A stretch of 44,627 nucleotides of DNA, from the NCBI GenBank assembly GCA_017436125.1, contig JAFSDS010000037.1:1-44627 (forward strand), in the 5' to 3' direction. Under the pieces are notes generated by a model that was not told the origin of the DNA, ran no database searches, and saw nothing but the letters and a program-made list of their open reading frames with translations. Source of the DNA: Oscillospiraceae bacterium. Lineage in GTDB: Bacteria; Bacillota; Clostridia; Oscillospirales; Ruminococcaceae. Below, piece by piece: positions 32,532 to 41,357 of this stretch (position 1 is the first letter of the stretch; every line of letters begins with the position of its first letter). Position numbers and translations under genes: made by a program.

Positions 32532-33578
32532 ACAGATTTCTGCTCCTCCACGGGAAACAAAAGTTATTTTTGATGAATCAAAATTGTGTTTTTTAATAAA
32601 ATCTTTTCGTTCTTTCTCAAAAGTTTTTTCTGCAACCTCTCTGTAAAAAGAAAAACCGCTCTTTTTGAGCGGTTCTATTGCATCTGTGTTTTTTAGACGA
32701 AGATAATTAATATCTTTAGCATTGTATTCAAGCCAGTCAATGAAAAGATTTCGCATTCTGGAACTTACAATAAGAAGCTGAATTTCTTTTCCGTCACGGA
32801 TAGCGGAGCGCCACACCCACTGCAAAAGCTGGGAAAGCGACCATAAATTTTCATCGAATTCGACCCCGAATTGCGAAAAATAAATTTTTATGTTGGGGGT
32901 TATGAACCGGTTTACCGTATAAGCGAGCTTCGTACATTCGCGGTATTCATTGCTTGCTTTTGCACCACATTCCAAAAACGAAGAAGTAATTTCACCTTTG
33001 GAAACAGTATCTTTATAACCTTTAAAAGTTGTCCACATCCGTTTTCCGGGAACATCCTTTAATTTATCAAAGAAGAAACTGTGCAGGATTTTTTTAATTT
33101 GTTTCTTATCGTTTTCTTCGTTATCGTAACAATTTTTGCTTAAAGCATAATAATCAGTTCCCGGAAGCTCAAAGCGGCCATTACAACCGTGAACAAAATG
33201 TATTAAGGGACGGTAATCAGTTGCTTTACGAGGCTGAGGATCGCTCGTAAGAACATGTTTGCCGATATACCACCTGTCAAAATAAACGCCTTCTGAGCGC
33301 AAATAGGCGCTGAAAACACTGCCTTTGAAAAGGTAAGTAAGAACGAAAACTTCTTCAAAAGCTTTGAATATTTCGAAAGGGAATACCTTGAAAATGTACT
33401 GACAGCCTGATTCATTCTGATAGCCTTTTATGCAACCTTCGTCGCAGAGTAACTTTACATCTTTTAGACGTCCTAAATAATCAGAATCTGCAATCCAGTG
33501 AGCGGTATGATTTTCGTCAAGTTCTATACAGTCGTAGAAAAGGTGATTAATGTCTATTTGGTGGATACTGGCGAACAA
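32373..33578 (-). pseudogene. Phage/plasmid-type protein, probably 5'-truncated
   Basis: A 401-residue minus-strand open frame. It contains DYYALSKNCYDNEENDK, RMWTTFKGYKDTVSKG, AYTVNRFITPNIKIYFSQFG and LSQLLQWVWRSAIRDG...VSSRMRNLFIDWL. This pattern resembles a protein family common in prophages and plasmids, sometimes described as helicase-like; I do not recognise it precisely. The frame opens with TTG at 33578, preceded at once by an in-frame TAA and with no RBS, so the true 5' end is probably lost. The last 53 codons overlap the recombinase fragment on the other strand. It may still be expressed, so pseudogene status is inferred. Confidence 0.55.
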
Positions 33579-33726
33579 TTATGTCTTTTTCTTGGAGTAG
33601 GATTATATTTTACCACATATTTCAATATAGTTTTGCCGAAGGCAAACACATTGTTGTGTCCCTGTAAGGGCTTTTTGCGCAGCAAGAAGATTGACGGCGG
33701 CAAAGCAAATATTCCCATTTGGAATA

Positions 33727-33798
33727 GACTATAAATTTAGTCTTGACAAGACTATAAAAGTAGTCTATATTGAAGCTGTAAAGACTATAAGTTTAGTC
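33727..33798 (+). promoter_or_regulatory. BlaI-type promoter with three operators
   Basis: Promoter TTGACA (33743-33748), 17-nt spacer, TATATT (33766-33771). Three 16-bp dyads of form GACTATAA-N2-(T/G)TAGTC lie at 33727-33742, 33750-33765 and 33783-33798. The first abuts the -35 box, the second fills the spacer exactly, the third lies in the leader just before the RBS AAGGAGG. The layout is typical of a repressor blocking its own operon; BlaI/MecI proteins bind such dyads. The half-site is GACTA/TAGTC. Confidence 0.85.
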
Positions 33799-33815
33799 CA
33801 AAGGAGGATTCACAT

Positions 33816-34184
33816 ATGAAAGAGAAGAAAGAAAAGCTCAATAATTCCCAGGTAAAAGTCATGCAGCTTCTTTGGGAAAACGGCGCAACCACCGCAAAAA
33901 ATCTTTGTGTAATGGCGGCACAGCGTTATGAATGGAACAAAAACACCACCTATACAATAATAAAATCCCTTGTTGAAATGGGCGCAGTTGAACGCAGCGA
34001 ACCGGATTTCCTCTGCACTCCTCTTCTTTCTCTTGAAGAAGTCCGCAGAACTGAAACCAAAGGCCTTGTTGATAAATTCTTCCATGGCTCCGCAAGCGCG
34101 TTTTTCTCCGCATTCCTTGAAGATGAAAGCATAAGCGAAGAAGAACTTGCGGCTCTCAAAAAAATCATCAACGAAAAGAAATAA
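33816..34184 (+). CDS. BlaI/MecI/CopY family repressor
   Basis: A 122-residue winged-helix repressor. The N-terminal DNA-binding part reads LNNSQVKVMQLLWENGATTAKNL, NKNTTYTIIKSLVEMGAVERS; the C-terminal region (GSASAFFSAFLEDESISEEELAALKKII) is the dimerisation helix pair. Family members repress a cognate M56 protease gene and targets until cleaved by the sensor. The next gene is such a protease, 36 nt downstream, and three dyads sit in the promoter. The expected cleavage site between the two domains cannot be placed without alignment. AAGGAGG precedes the ATG. Confidence 0.92.
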   Translation: MKEKKEKLNNSQVKVMQLLWENGATTAKNLCVMAAQRYEWNKNTTYTIIKSLVEMGAVERSEPDFLCTPLLSLEEVRRTETKGLVDKFFHGSASAFFSAFLEDESISEEELAALKKIINEKK

Positions 34185-34220
34185 ATCACTTTTCCATGAA
34201 TTTTGAAACGAGGTGATTTT

Positions 34221-37200
34221 GTGATTGCGGATCTTTTTATAAAAATTCTTAACCTTTCAATCGGAGCTGTTCCGATAATGGCGGCTTTGCTTGTTTTGCG
34301 TCTGCTTTTCAAAAAAGCCGTTCCGAGAAAGGTTTTCTATATTGCATGGGCGCTGGTTTTCCTGCGTCTTATGGTTCCGTTTTCCCTCGAAAGCAATTTC
34401 AGCTTTTTTAACTTTATGCCAAGGGCGGAAGTTGTTGAGGAAAACATAGGAACTTCGGTAATTTTCATCGAAAACAGCGGCACCAAAGTTGATTTTCCCG
34501 TTCTCAACCATCCAAGTGCGGATAACCCCAACACAGATGCTCCGGCTTTGACAAAACCAAATACCGAACCGGAAAAACCTTCCGCACCGGTCGTTTCCGT
34601 TGCGAAAATCGATAAAAACCACATTTACGGAACTGTCTGGATTTTTGGAACAGCGGGACTTCTCCTTTTCGGAATAATCGGTTATTTTGCGGTGCTCAAA
34701 AAGACGAAGTTTGAAAGCGTACCATATACGGAAAATATCCGCCTTTCGGATTTCTTTAAAACGCCGATAGTCTGCGGTTTGATTCGTCCGAAAATCATTC
34801 TTCCGATGAACTTTGATCTTGACGACGATGCAAAGGTAAAATCCGTCATCGCACACGAATGTACCCATATCCGCAGGGGAGATAACTTCTGGCGACTTCT
34901 TGCAAGTTTCACTCTCTATGTCCATTGGTTCAATCCTCTTGTCTGGATCTGCTATGATGCGTTCATACGCGATATGGAAGTTTCCTGCGACGAAGAAGTT
35001 CTCGGAAAATCCGAAAGCGATATCCGCGGCGAATATGCCGAAAGTCTTGTTTCTCTTTCCGGAAGCGGAACGAATCCTCTTTATGGCGGAGTTCTTTCTT
35101 TCGGCGAAAGTGCAATCAAAGAAAGGGTGAAATGTATAATGAATTTTAAGCGTGCAACTCTTTTTATAGTTATAATCTGCGTTGCAGTTGCGGTTGCATT
35201 GGGTGTTATTTTCCTTACCAATCCTAGTGCACCGGGCGCTCCGGAAATTTATCAAGCGGAATTCCAGGTATATACTACCGATATCGGATATGCTACTTAT
35301 TATGAAAGCGGAGATATTGAAACTTCTGCAACTCTTAAGAACGAAGGCAGCGAAAAAATCTGGCTTTCTTCCGATCTTTGGCTTGAATATTTTGACGGCG
35401 AAGAATATGTAAAAGTTAATGCGGATATCACCAATGCTGGAACCGTTACGGTGAAACCGGGCGAAGTTGTAAATTTCTGTTCCGGTGTTCCTGCGGAAGG
35501 AATCCACGAGAAAATCAAACCCGGAGATTACAGAATCATCCGCGAGGTTTTTGTTGATGAAGAGCTTACAAAAAGCGCCGGATTTGCGGAGCATATTTTC
35601 AGTATTGAAGATAAACTTTCCGGAGACAGAGTTTGGATGGAAGGACCTTTTTCCGGAAAAGTTGTTTCCGGAAATATTGCGGAAGATTTTATTCCTTCGG
35701 CAAATTTCCCGGAGGAAGAGGTTCTTGCCGCTTCCAACAAAGCGGAGCACTACAGCAACTGGATATATAACATATGTTCCGGACTTTCCGGAACGAACGT
35801 AAACGGAATTACTCTTGTTTTCCAGCCCAACGATAAAAATTATGTCGTTGATTTCGGTGAATACGATGCAAGACGCCTTATGGGTCTTATCGGAAAAATC
35901 GAAATAAAGAGCACCACCAAAAATGTTAATCCCAATACCGGCGGAATGATTGAAATATATATCGAAACCGAAAGTGACATAATGAAGATTCGTTATGACG
36001 GAAGACTTGTTATTGCTGCCAACGGTTATGAAAACGCAAGTATTTTTGATGGTGAAGTCTGCAAAGATATCTTCTTTGAGATACAGAATTTTGCGGAAGA
36101 AAAACTTTCCGGTGCAAAAGAAGTTTATGTTGATGACGGAGAAGCAAATCCGCAAATCGGAGTTCCCACCGTTCCAACCGAAAAAGAACCTGAAACTGGG
36201 GAGAATTCAATTTTCACAACATACGATCTTTCTGTTACCTTTTTCAATAATACGGATAAAATTGCCGTTCCTTATAAGGATGTTTTAACTGTTGCAAAAC
36301 TCTGCGAAAGCCTTTATGAAATAAAAAGCAGCGAACTCGGTAATGTTTCCGAAATAACAGATGCTGTTGAAATCGTAAGAAACACCGACGGCAAAAAATA
36401 TCATATCAATCTTTATGAACACGGATTCACCCTCAGCGGAAGCGCCGTTCCGGAAGAGTATTTGGGAAAAGCTTTCTCTCTTCCTGCGGATGAATGGAAC
36501 GAACTTTGCGAAATAGTTAAAGAAGTAAATCTTTCAAGATATGCAATTCCTTATTGGATTGGTCTTATCCACGAAAAGAATGTTAAGTCCGTATATGTTG
36601 AAAGCAGCCTGGGCGGCGGAACAGAAATATATCCGACCGACGATTGTTTTGCGTTGCTTATAGACAGACTTATGAATTTCGTTGTTCCCGGAGATATTCA
36701 TAGAATTGAAGGAAACTATCTTAATGCGCCGAATGAAGATTATGTTTCTATGGTTATAACCTTTAATAACGGAACAGTTTATAACATGATTTTCACAAGA
36801 GCTTTCCTCAGCATGGTTTCCAATGATACAAACTACGGCCTTAAATATTTAACCGAAGCGGACGGCTATGACGCCTTCCTTGATTTTGCGGAAGGCGGTC
36901 CTGCCAACCCCATGACCGGCAAACCAGTAATCTACCTTTATCCCGAAAAGGAAACCCTCGTTTCCGTAAATCTCGATTTTGACGGAAAGCTCACCTATAC
37001 CTATCCCGCAATTAATAACGGCTGGAGAGTTCTTGCAAAGCCAGACGGCACCCTTACAAACCTTGCGGACGGTTCAACTCATTACTATCTTTTCTGGGAA
37101 GGAACAGCAAGACCAAAATGGACTTATGAAAAAGGCTTTGTTGTAAAAGGCAGCGAAACCGAAAAATTCCTTCGGGAAAACCTTGCGAAAATGGGTCTTA

Positions 37201-37460
37201 CCCCAAGGGAATATAATGATTTCATCACCTATTGGGTTCCGAAGATGCAGGAAAATAAATATAACCTCATCTCTTTCAGCGGTGCGGAATATTCCGAAAT
37301 TGCAAAGCTCACCGTTGACCCCAAACCGGATAGCGTGATAAGAATCCATATGATGTGGAAAGCGCATGATGAGCCCATCGAAATCGAACCGCAGGTTCTT
37401 CCGACCTATGAAAGAAAAGGCTTCACCCTTGTTGAATGGGGCGGAACGGAACTTTACTAA
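34221..37460 (+). CDS. M56 (BlaR1-like) membrane protease with unusual extracellular domains
   Basis: A 1079-residue protein, nearly twice the usual BlaR1 length. N-terminal TM helices lie at about 1-45 and about 135-155; the zinc motif HECTH is at 212-216 (VIAHECTHIRRGDNFW) with the downstream Glu in MEVSCDEEVLG. A TM helix at about 311-332 (ATLFIVIICVAVAVALGVIFL) leads outside the cell. Outside are an Ig-like domain (about 336-440, ending KPGDYRIIREVF), a middle region of unknown fold, and a C-terminal domain (about 896-1079) beginning KPVIYLYPEKE and containing YYLFWEGTARPKW and FTLVEWGGTELY. No penicillin-binding SxxK/KTG sensor is seen, so the signal is probably not a beta-lactam. The start is GTG 34221, 4 nt after GAGGTGA; a TTG at 34203 precedes the RBS. 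Confidence 0.88.
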   Translation: MIADLFIKILNLSIGAVPIMAALLVLRLLFKKAVPRKVFYIAWALVFLRLMVPFSLESNFSFFNFMPRAEVVEENIGTSVIFIENSGTKVDFPVLNHPSADNPNTDAPALTKPNTEPEKPSAPVVSVAKIDKNHIYGTVWIFGTAGLLLFGIIGYFAVLKKTKFESVPYTENIRLSDFFKTPIVCGLIRPKIILPMNFDLDDDAKVKSVIAHECTHIRRGDNFWRLLASFTLYVHWFNPLVWICYDAFIRDMEVSCDEEVLGKSESDIRGEYAESLVSLSGSGTNPLYGGVLSFGESAIKERVKCIMNFKRATLFIVIICVAVAVALGVIFLTNPSAPGAPEIYQAEFQVYTTDIGYATYYESGDIETSATLKNEGSEKIWLSSDLWLEYFDGEEYVKVNADITNAGTVTVKPGEVVNFCSGVPAEGIHEKIKPGDYRIIREVFVDEELTKSAGFAEHIFSIEDKLSGDRVWMEGPFSGKVVSGNIAEDFIPSANFPEEEVLAASNKAEHYSNWIYNICSGLSGTNVNGITLVFQPNDKNYVVDFGEYDARRLMGLIGKIEIKSTTKNVNPNTGGMIEIYIETESDIMKIRYDGRLVIAANGYENASIFDGEVCKDIFFEIQNFAEEKLSGAKEVYVDDGEANPQIGVPTVPTEKEPETGENSIFTTYDLSVTFFNNTDKIAVPYKDVLTVAKLCESLYEIKSSELGNVSEITDAVEIVRNTDGKKYHINLYEHGFTLSGSAVPEEYLGKAFSLPADEWNELCEIVKEVNLSRYAIPYWIGLIHEKNVKSVYVESSLGGGTEIYPTDDCFALLIDRLMNFVVPGDIHRIEGNYLNAPNEDYVSMVITFNNGTVYNMIFTRAFLSMVSNDTNYGLKYLTEADGYDAFLDFAEGGPANPMTGKPVIYLYPEKETLVSVNLDFDGKLTYTYPAINNGWRVLAKPDGTLTNLADGSTHYYLFWEGTARPKWTYEKGFVVKGSETEKFLRENLAKMGLTPREYNDFITYWVPKMQENKYNLISFSGAEYSEIAKLTVDPKPDSVIRIHMMWKAHDEPIEIEPQVLPTYERKGFTLVEWGGTELY

Positions 37461-37476
37461 AGCAGCTTTATTATAG

Positions 37477-37511
37477 AAAAAGCGCATCTCCTTCGGGCGG
37501 TGCGCTTTTTT
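37477..37511 (+). terminator. Rho-independent terminator of the BlaI-M56 operon
   Basis: AAAAAGCGCA / TGCGCTTTTTT with a TTCG tetraloop and one internal mismatch. Confidence 0.88.
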
Positions 37512-37519
37512 AAAATATT

Positions 37520-37606
37520 TTAGACAAATGTAGAAATGTTTTTAAAAACCTATTGACAACACTGTTTTACAGATGTACAATTAAGCCGTATTAGACGAGT
37601 GTAAAA
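37520..37606 (+). promoter_or_regulatory. Promoter of the XRE-lipoprotein operon with three 16-bp operator-like repeats
   Basis: Promoter TTGACA (37553-37558), 17-nt spacer, TACAAT (37576-37581). Three 16-bp copies of TTWKACRRRTGTANAA: TTAGACAAATGTAGAA at 37520, TTTTACAGATGTACAA at 37565, TTAGACGAGTGTAAAA at 37591. Each has a TT-N2-AC..TGT-N2-AA dyad. The second overlaps the spacer and -10 box, the third lies past the start site. They are probable binding sites for the XRE protein encoded next. Confidence 0.8.
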
Positions 37607-37642
37607 ACAGTTGAATCCTCAAAAAGAAAAGGGTGGAGCAAA

Positions 37643-37831
37643 ATGACAATAAGGCTTAAAAGCTTGAGAAAAGGAAGAAGAATGACCCAGGAAAATTTGG
37701 CAAAAATTCTTCATATATCACAAACCACCGTCAGTAAATATGAAACCGGCGAAGCTTTTCCGGATCTTGAAACAGCCGTTAAAATGGCGGATTTTTTCGG
37801 AGTTAGCCTTGATGATTTCATCGTAAGATAA
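37643..37831 (+). CDS. XRE-family transcriptional regulator
   Basis: A 62-residue Cro/CI-type HTH protein with no extra domain. The helix-turn-helix is MTQENLAKILHISQTTVSKYETGEAFPD (about residues 14-41), then LETAVKMADFFGVSLDDFI. It is the first gene after a promoter containing three repeated dyads, so it probably autoregulates and controls the lipoprotein genes that follow. RBS is GGGTGGAG. The lipoprotein gene starts 39 nt downstream with no terminator between, so the genes are likely one operon. Confidence 0.9.
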   Translation: MTIRLKSLRKGRRMTQENLAKILHISQTTVSKYETGEAFPDLETAVKMADFFGVSLDDFIVR

Positions 37832-37870
37832 ACAAAAAAACATATGCTTAACAGAAGGGAGTGTTTTTTG

Positions 37871-40177
37871 ATGAAAAAGCTTTTGATAGCGGCAATGCTT
37901 GTTTTTCTTCTTTCTGGATGTTCCGGGGATTATTCAAAATATTTTTCCGAGCCGGTGAATACGGATTACCTTAACGGCGGAAAAGAAATTGATAATATGG
38001 AAATCCTTTTCGAAAACGGTGATTCCCTTGTCATCTATGACGATACCGCCCTTTCTTTTTCAGAAAACCGCTTCCTGAACGGAACAATGAGAGAATATGA
38101 ATTTGAATATATTGTTCCGGGCAAGAAAGATGAGGAAAAAGGAAACCTTAAATATACATTCAGAAGTCCGCATTATGACGGAATTGTTTCCGGGAAGGAC
38201 GTTTTCTATCTTGGACTTGGGGAAAATGCGGTTTCCGGCGGAATATCCGATATTTGTGTTTATGAAAACGCAGTCTATGTTGGTATATATACGGAAAGCT
38301 GTGAAAATCCAAAAGACTTTTCCGCCGAGGAATTTGATTTCGGCCCCAACTATCATTATTTTGTTTCCTGGGATTCGGAACTTATTGAAAAACTTGATTC
38401 GATAAACGAAAAAATCTGCCAAAGAGCGCCCGTGAACGTAAAAGAACTTTCGGACGAGGAATTTTATGCCCACGCAAAAGAACTTTGGGGGTATTCCGAA
38501 GAGCAGATTGAACTCTGCATTGAAGCAAACGTTCCGAAGGCAAGAATCCTCCGCCCGTTTATGGGTGAACCTTCCACCCAAAGCATGAGTGAAACTTCCG
38601 ACGGGAAATACAGACTGGAGCTTTTCGGCTTCGGTTTTGAATACAGACTTCCCGGAAAACACGGTTATGGCGAAGACGTTTTTTATCTTCCCTGCGTAAC
38701 GAATGAGGAAACCGGAAAAATGACCTTTATTCCGGAAGCAAACCGTTATTCCAAGGATTACTGCCTTGGAATAATCGGCAGCGACAGAATTTTCTGCCTT
38801 TCGGAAGATTCCGTAAAAATTTACAGCATTGAAAATCCTTCAGAGCTTCTTGCAGAAGCAAAGCCGAAAAATGAAGATGAAACTATCATTCTTTCCGCTT
38901 TTTCACCGAAAGGAAGCGAAAAACTCTATGTTTTCAATACCGAAACAGCTGAAATTTTCAATGAAAGTTTTGACGGTTCCAGAGATTACAGCCGCCGTTA
39001 TAAAATCGATGTTTTTGAAAAAGACGGAAGTTTTATAAAAACCATCGATACCGGAATTCCGGTGGCATCTTACTTTTACGGCATCGAAGGAATAAGCGTT
39101 CCGAAAAACTACGGCGGAATCAAAGACGGCGAAGAAAACCTCTATAATTTTATGATAGACTATGTGGATTGCTATTCCTTCGATTTTGAAACCGAAGAGA
39201 TAAAACAGATCCTTCCGCAGAATGTGGAGATTTCCGCCAAAAAAGGCGAAAACGGAAAATATTACCTTGAAAAGAACGGCGAAGCCATAAGCGCCGAAAT
39301 ATATGAAAGCATCATTATAAGAAAATCACATTATTGGGAAGACGAAACAGAAAAAGACGATTATTACGCAGTCTGCGCTTTTGAAGACGGAACGGATATG
39401 CGCCTTTTCAGAAACAAAGAAAACCCAAGAAAACCGCTACTTCTCGAAAGCCCGGATATAAGATTTGATATCTTCCTTTCGGACGGAACTCTCATCAACG
39501 AAAAACCGGTTCAGAATTTTAATTTTTATGTAAACGGCGACGGCGATTTTTGGGGAGGCAACCCCAACACAATGAATCTTTCCGGTTACAGCGATAACTG
39601 TTATTACAGCTATTCCAAATCAACAAAAGGAACGGAAAAATTCGAGCTGATTCTCGAAAAAGCCGAAGATAAAATCAATGAATACGGTTTCATCATAACC
39701 GAAAAATATTATCCCGGTTTTTACGGAAAAAACCATAAAATGTACGGCGTGAAAAATCCTTCCGGAAAAGTTATTGCAGAAACGGCTTATCTCAATATCG
39801 AAATGCCTTTTGAAGACAGAATAATCCTTTGGGAGGGCGATGATTGGGATTATACCGCAGGAGAAAGAGGCTGTCCTGTTCTTATAGATACCGAAGGCAG
39901 AATCCTTACGGATGAATATGATAATTTGTATTTTGAATTCACCGAAGACGGAAGATATATCGGAATCGCCAGCGTGATGCTCCGTGACAAGATTGGAAAC
40001 TGGACGAGGGATTACCGGATAATCGATAAGGACGGAAACAAACTTTTTGAAATCAAAGCCGGAGAAAGAAAATATCTTTATCTTGAAGTGGATTTCAAAA
40101 GCGGAAAACTCATCGGTCACGATGACGAAGAAAATTATTACGAATATGAAATCGAAGATTACCTGATGAAGCCTTAA
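37871..40177 (+). CDS. Lipoprotein A of tandem array, propeller-like plus WG repeat
   Basis: A 768-residue lipoprotein (lipobox LLSGC, about Cys17). The N-terminal two thirds resemble the fourth paralogue at 42496: SDEEFYAHAKELWGYSEEQI here against SEEDYEKAVKELGYTEERL there, followed by SVKIYSIENPSELL-like blades. The C-terminal third has WG-type repeats (HKMYGVKNPSGKVIAETAY) and the segment FEDRIILWEGDDW...GRYIGIAS, shared with the two middle paralogues. It therefore looks like a fusion of both array types. It ends DYLMKP, similar to its neighbours. The start is ATG 37871 after AAGGGAGTG; an ATG at 37844 precedes the RBS. Function unknown; it should sit on the outer face of the membrane. Confidence 0.8.
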   Translation: MKKLLIAAMLVFLLSGCSGDYSKYFSEPVNTDYLNGGKEIDNMEILFENGDSLVIYDDTALSFSENRFLNGTMREYEFEYIVPGKKDEEKGNLKYTFRSPHYDGIVSGKDVFYLGLGENAVSGGISDICVYENAVYVGIYTESCENPKDFSAEEFDFGPNYHYFVSWDSELIEKLDSINEKICQRAPVNVKELSDEEFYAHAKELWGYSEEQIELCIEANVPKARILRPFMGEPSTQSMSETSDGKYRLELFGFGFEYRLPGKHGYGEDVFYLPCVTNEETGKMTFIPEANRYSKDYCLGIIGSDRIFCLSEDSVKIYSIENPSELLAEAKPKNEDETIILSAFSPKGSEKLYVFNTETAEIFNESFDGSRDYSRRYKIDVFEKDGSFIKTIDTGIPVASYFYGIEGISVPKNYGGIKDGEENLYNFMIDYVDCYSFDFETEEIKQILPQNVEISAKKGENGKYYLEKNGEAISAEIYESIIIRKSHYWEDETEKDDYYAVCAFEDGTDMRLFRNKENPRKPLLLESPDIRFDIFLSDGTLINEKPVQNFNFYVNGDGDFWGGNPNTMNLSGYSDNCYYSYSKSTKGTEKFELILEKAEDKINEYGFIITEKYYPGFYGKNHKMYGVKNPSGKVIAETAYLNIEMPFEDRIILWEGDDWDYTAGERGCPVLIDTEGRILTDEYDNLYFEFTEDGRYIGIASVMLRDKIGNWTRDYRIIDKDGNKLFEIKAGERKYLYLEVDFKSGKLIGHDDEENYYEYEIEDYLMKP

Positions 40178-40194
40178 AAAGGAGGTGCTTTTCC

Positions 40195-41343
40195 ATGGAA
40201 AAACTGTTTGCATTGATTTTGGCTTTGCTTATGCTCTGCGCTTGCGGAACGTTGGAAGAACCGATTGTTGATGAGCCGCCGGAAGAACAGACTGAAGAAC
40301 CTACCGAACCCATAATCGAATTTTTCACCGCTGCAAACGGAAAATCCGGAGCAAAGTTTGACGGCAAGGTGATAATAGAACCGGAATATTCCACGCTCGA
40401 AATTTATGATGATTTTATCCTCGCAAAAACCGAAGATACTTTTCGCATTTTCGGTTATGACGGAATCCAGCGCGGTTTTGACTATGATTTTTTCCGCGAT
40501 AACCAAGGCTCGGATATTTATAGATATTTCGGAGTCATCTCAGAAGAAAAGGTGAAGTATATCGAGTGGTATAAAATGTGTGAACCGATTCTTAAAGAAG
40601 CTCCGGGCGAAAAATATTATCTTCTCGATAATGAAGGCTATCCGCTTATAGATATTCCGCTGGAAAGTTTCGAAATCTGGCCAGTTCATGCGGAGGAAGG
40701 AACAATAGAAATTCTGGGTGCGGCAGATGGAAATTATTATCACGGAAAAATAACCGGAAGCGGAAAAGACAGACGAGCGGATCTGGAAGAAACAAAGCCA
40801 AAATCATATATTGATGAATTCGGTTATGAACACACCGAATATCAGTATTATCCCATAGATTATATGAAAGAGGGACTCAACATTAACGGAGAGGTTTTCC
40901 TCGAACCGATTTATAATCGGATAACAATTCCGTTCGAAGACAGAATAATCCTCTGGTATTCATCTTTCCAGCAATGCCTTGAAGGCGGATACTGCAAAAT
41001 AATCGATCTTGATAAAAATATTCTGAACGAAGGGTTTAACAGGGTCCAATTTACCGAACTCGAAGACGGCTGGTATATAGGAATTGCCAGAAGTGCCGGA
41101 GATATGACGGAGGATAAGATATTTAACGTCAGGGATTATATGGAAAAGGGAATGTGGTTCGTTGATAAAAACGGAAAAATCATCAGCCCGAAAATTCAGG
41201 GAAAGGATTCCGAAAGCGCAGCATATTACGGATACGATTTTTCCATTCCTCCCATAACTTCCGTAAACGATGTTATCACCGTTTTCGATGAAAACGGAAA
41301 AGAAATTGAGATTGCCATAAAAGATTATGCCTTTAAGCCGTAA
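40195..41343 (+). CDS. Lipoprotein B of tandem array, WG-repeat
   Basis: A 382-residue lipoprotein (lipobox ML-CAC, MEKLFALILALLMLCACG). An acidic linker (EEPIVDEPPEEQTEEPTEP) follows, then WG-type repeats: KSGAKFDGKVIIEPEYSTLEIY, KEGLNINGEVFLEPIYNRIT and FEDRIILWYSS, and a second half with DGWYIGIARSAGDM. It ends IKDYAFKP. These match the next paralogue closely. The RBS region (AAGGAGGTGCTTTTCCATG) is nearly identical to that of the next gene, which suggests recent duplication. WG-repeat proteins are of unknown function; some bind surface partners. Confidence 0.8.
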   Translation: MEKLFALILALLMLCACGTLEEPIVDEPPEEQTEEPTEPIIEFFTAANGKSGAKFDGKVIIEPEYSTLEIYDDFILAKTEDTFRIFGYDGIQRGFDYDFFRDNQGSDIYRYFGVISEEKVKYIEWYKMCEPILKEAPGEKYYLLDNEGYPLIDIPLESFEIWPVHAEEGTIEILGAADGNYYHGKITGSGKDRRADLEETKPKSYIDEFGYEHTEYQYYPIDYMKEGLNINGEVFLEPIYNRITIPFEDRIILWYSSFQQCLEGGYCKIIDLDKNILNEGFNRVQFTELEDGWYIGIARSAGDMTEDKIFNVRDYMEKGMWFVDKNGKIISPKIQGKDSESAAYYGYDFSIPPITSVNDVITVFDENGKEIEIAIKDYAFKP

Positions 41344-41357
41344 AGGAGGTGCTTTCC

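Noticed and set aside
34257..36155. 632-codon minus-strand open frame opposite the M56 gene
   Set aside because: Antisense shadow of a real gene; composition is reflected and no start signal is present.
34221..37460. Beta-lactam sensor BlaR1
   Set aside because: The extracellular region lacks the SxxK, SxN and KTG motifs of a penicillin-binding sensor domain, and no beta-lactamase gene is nearby.
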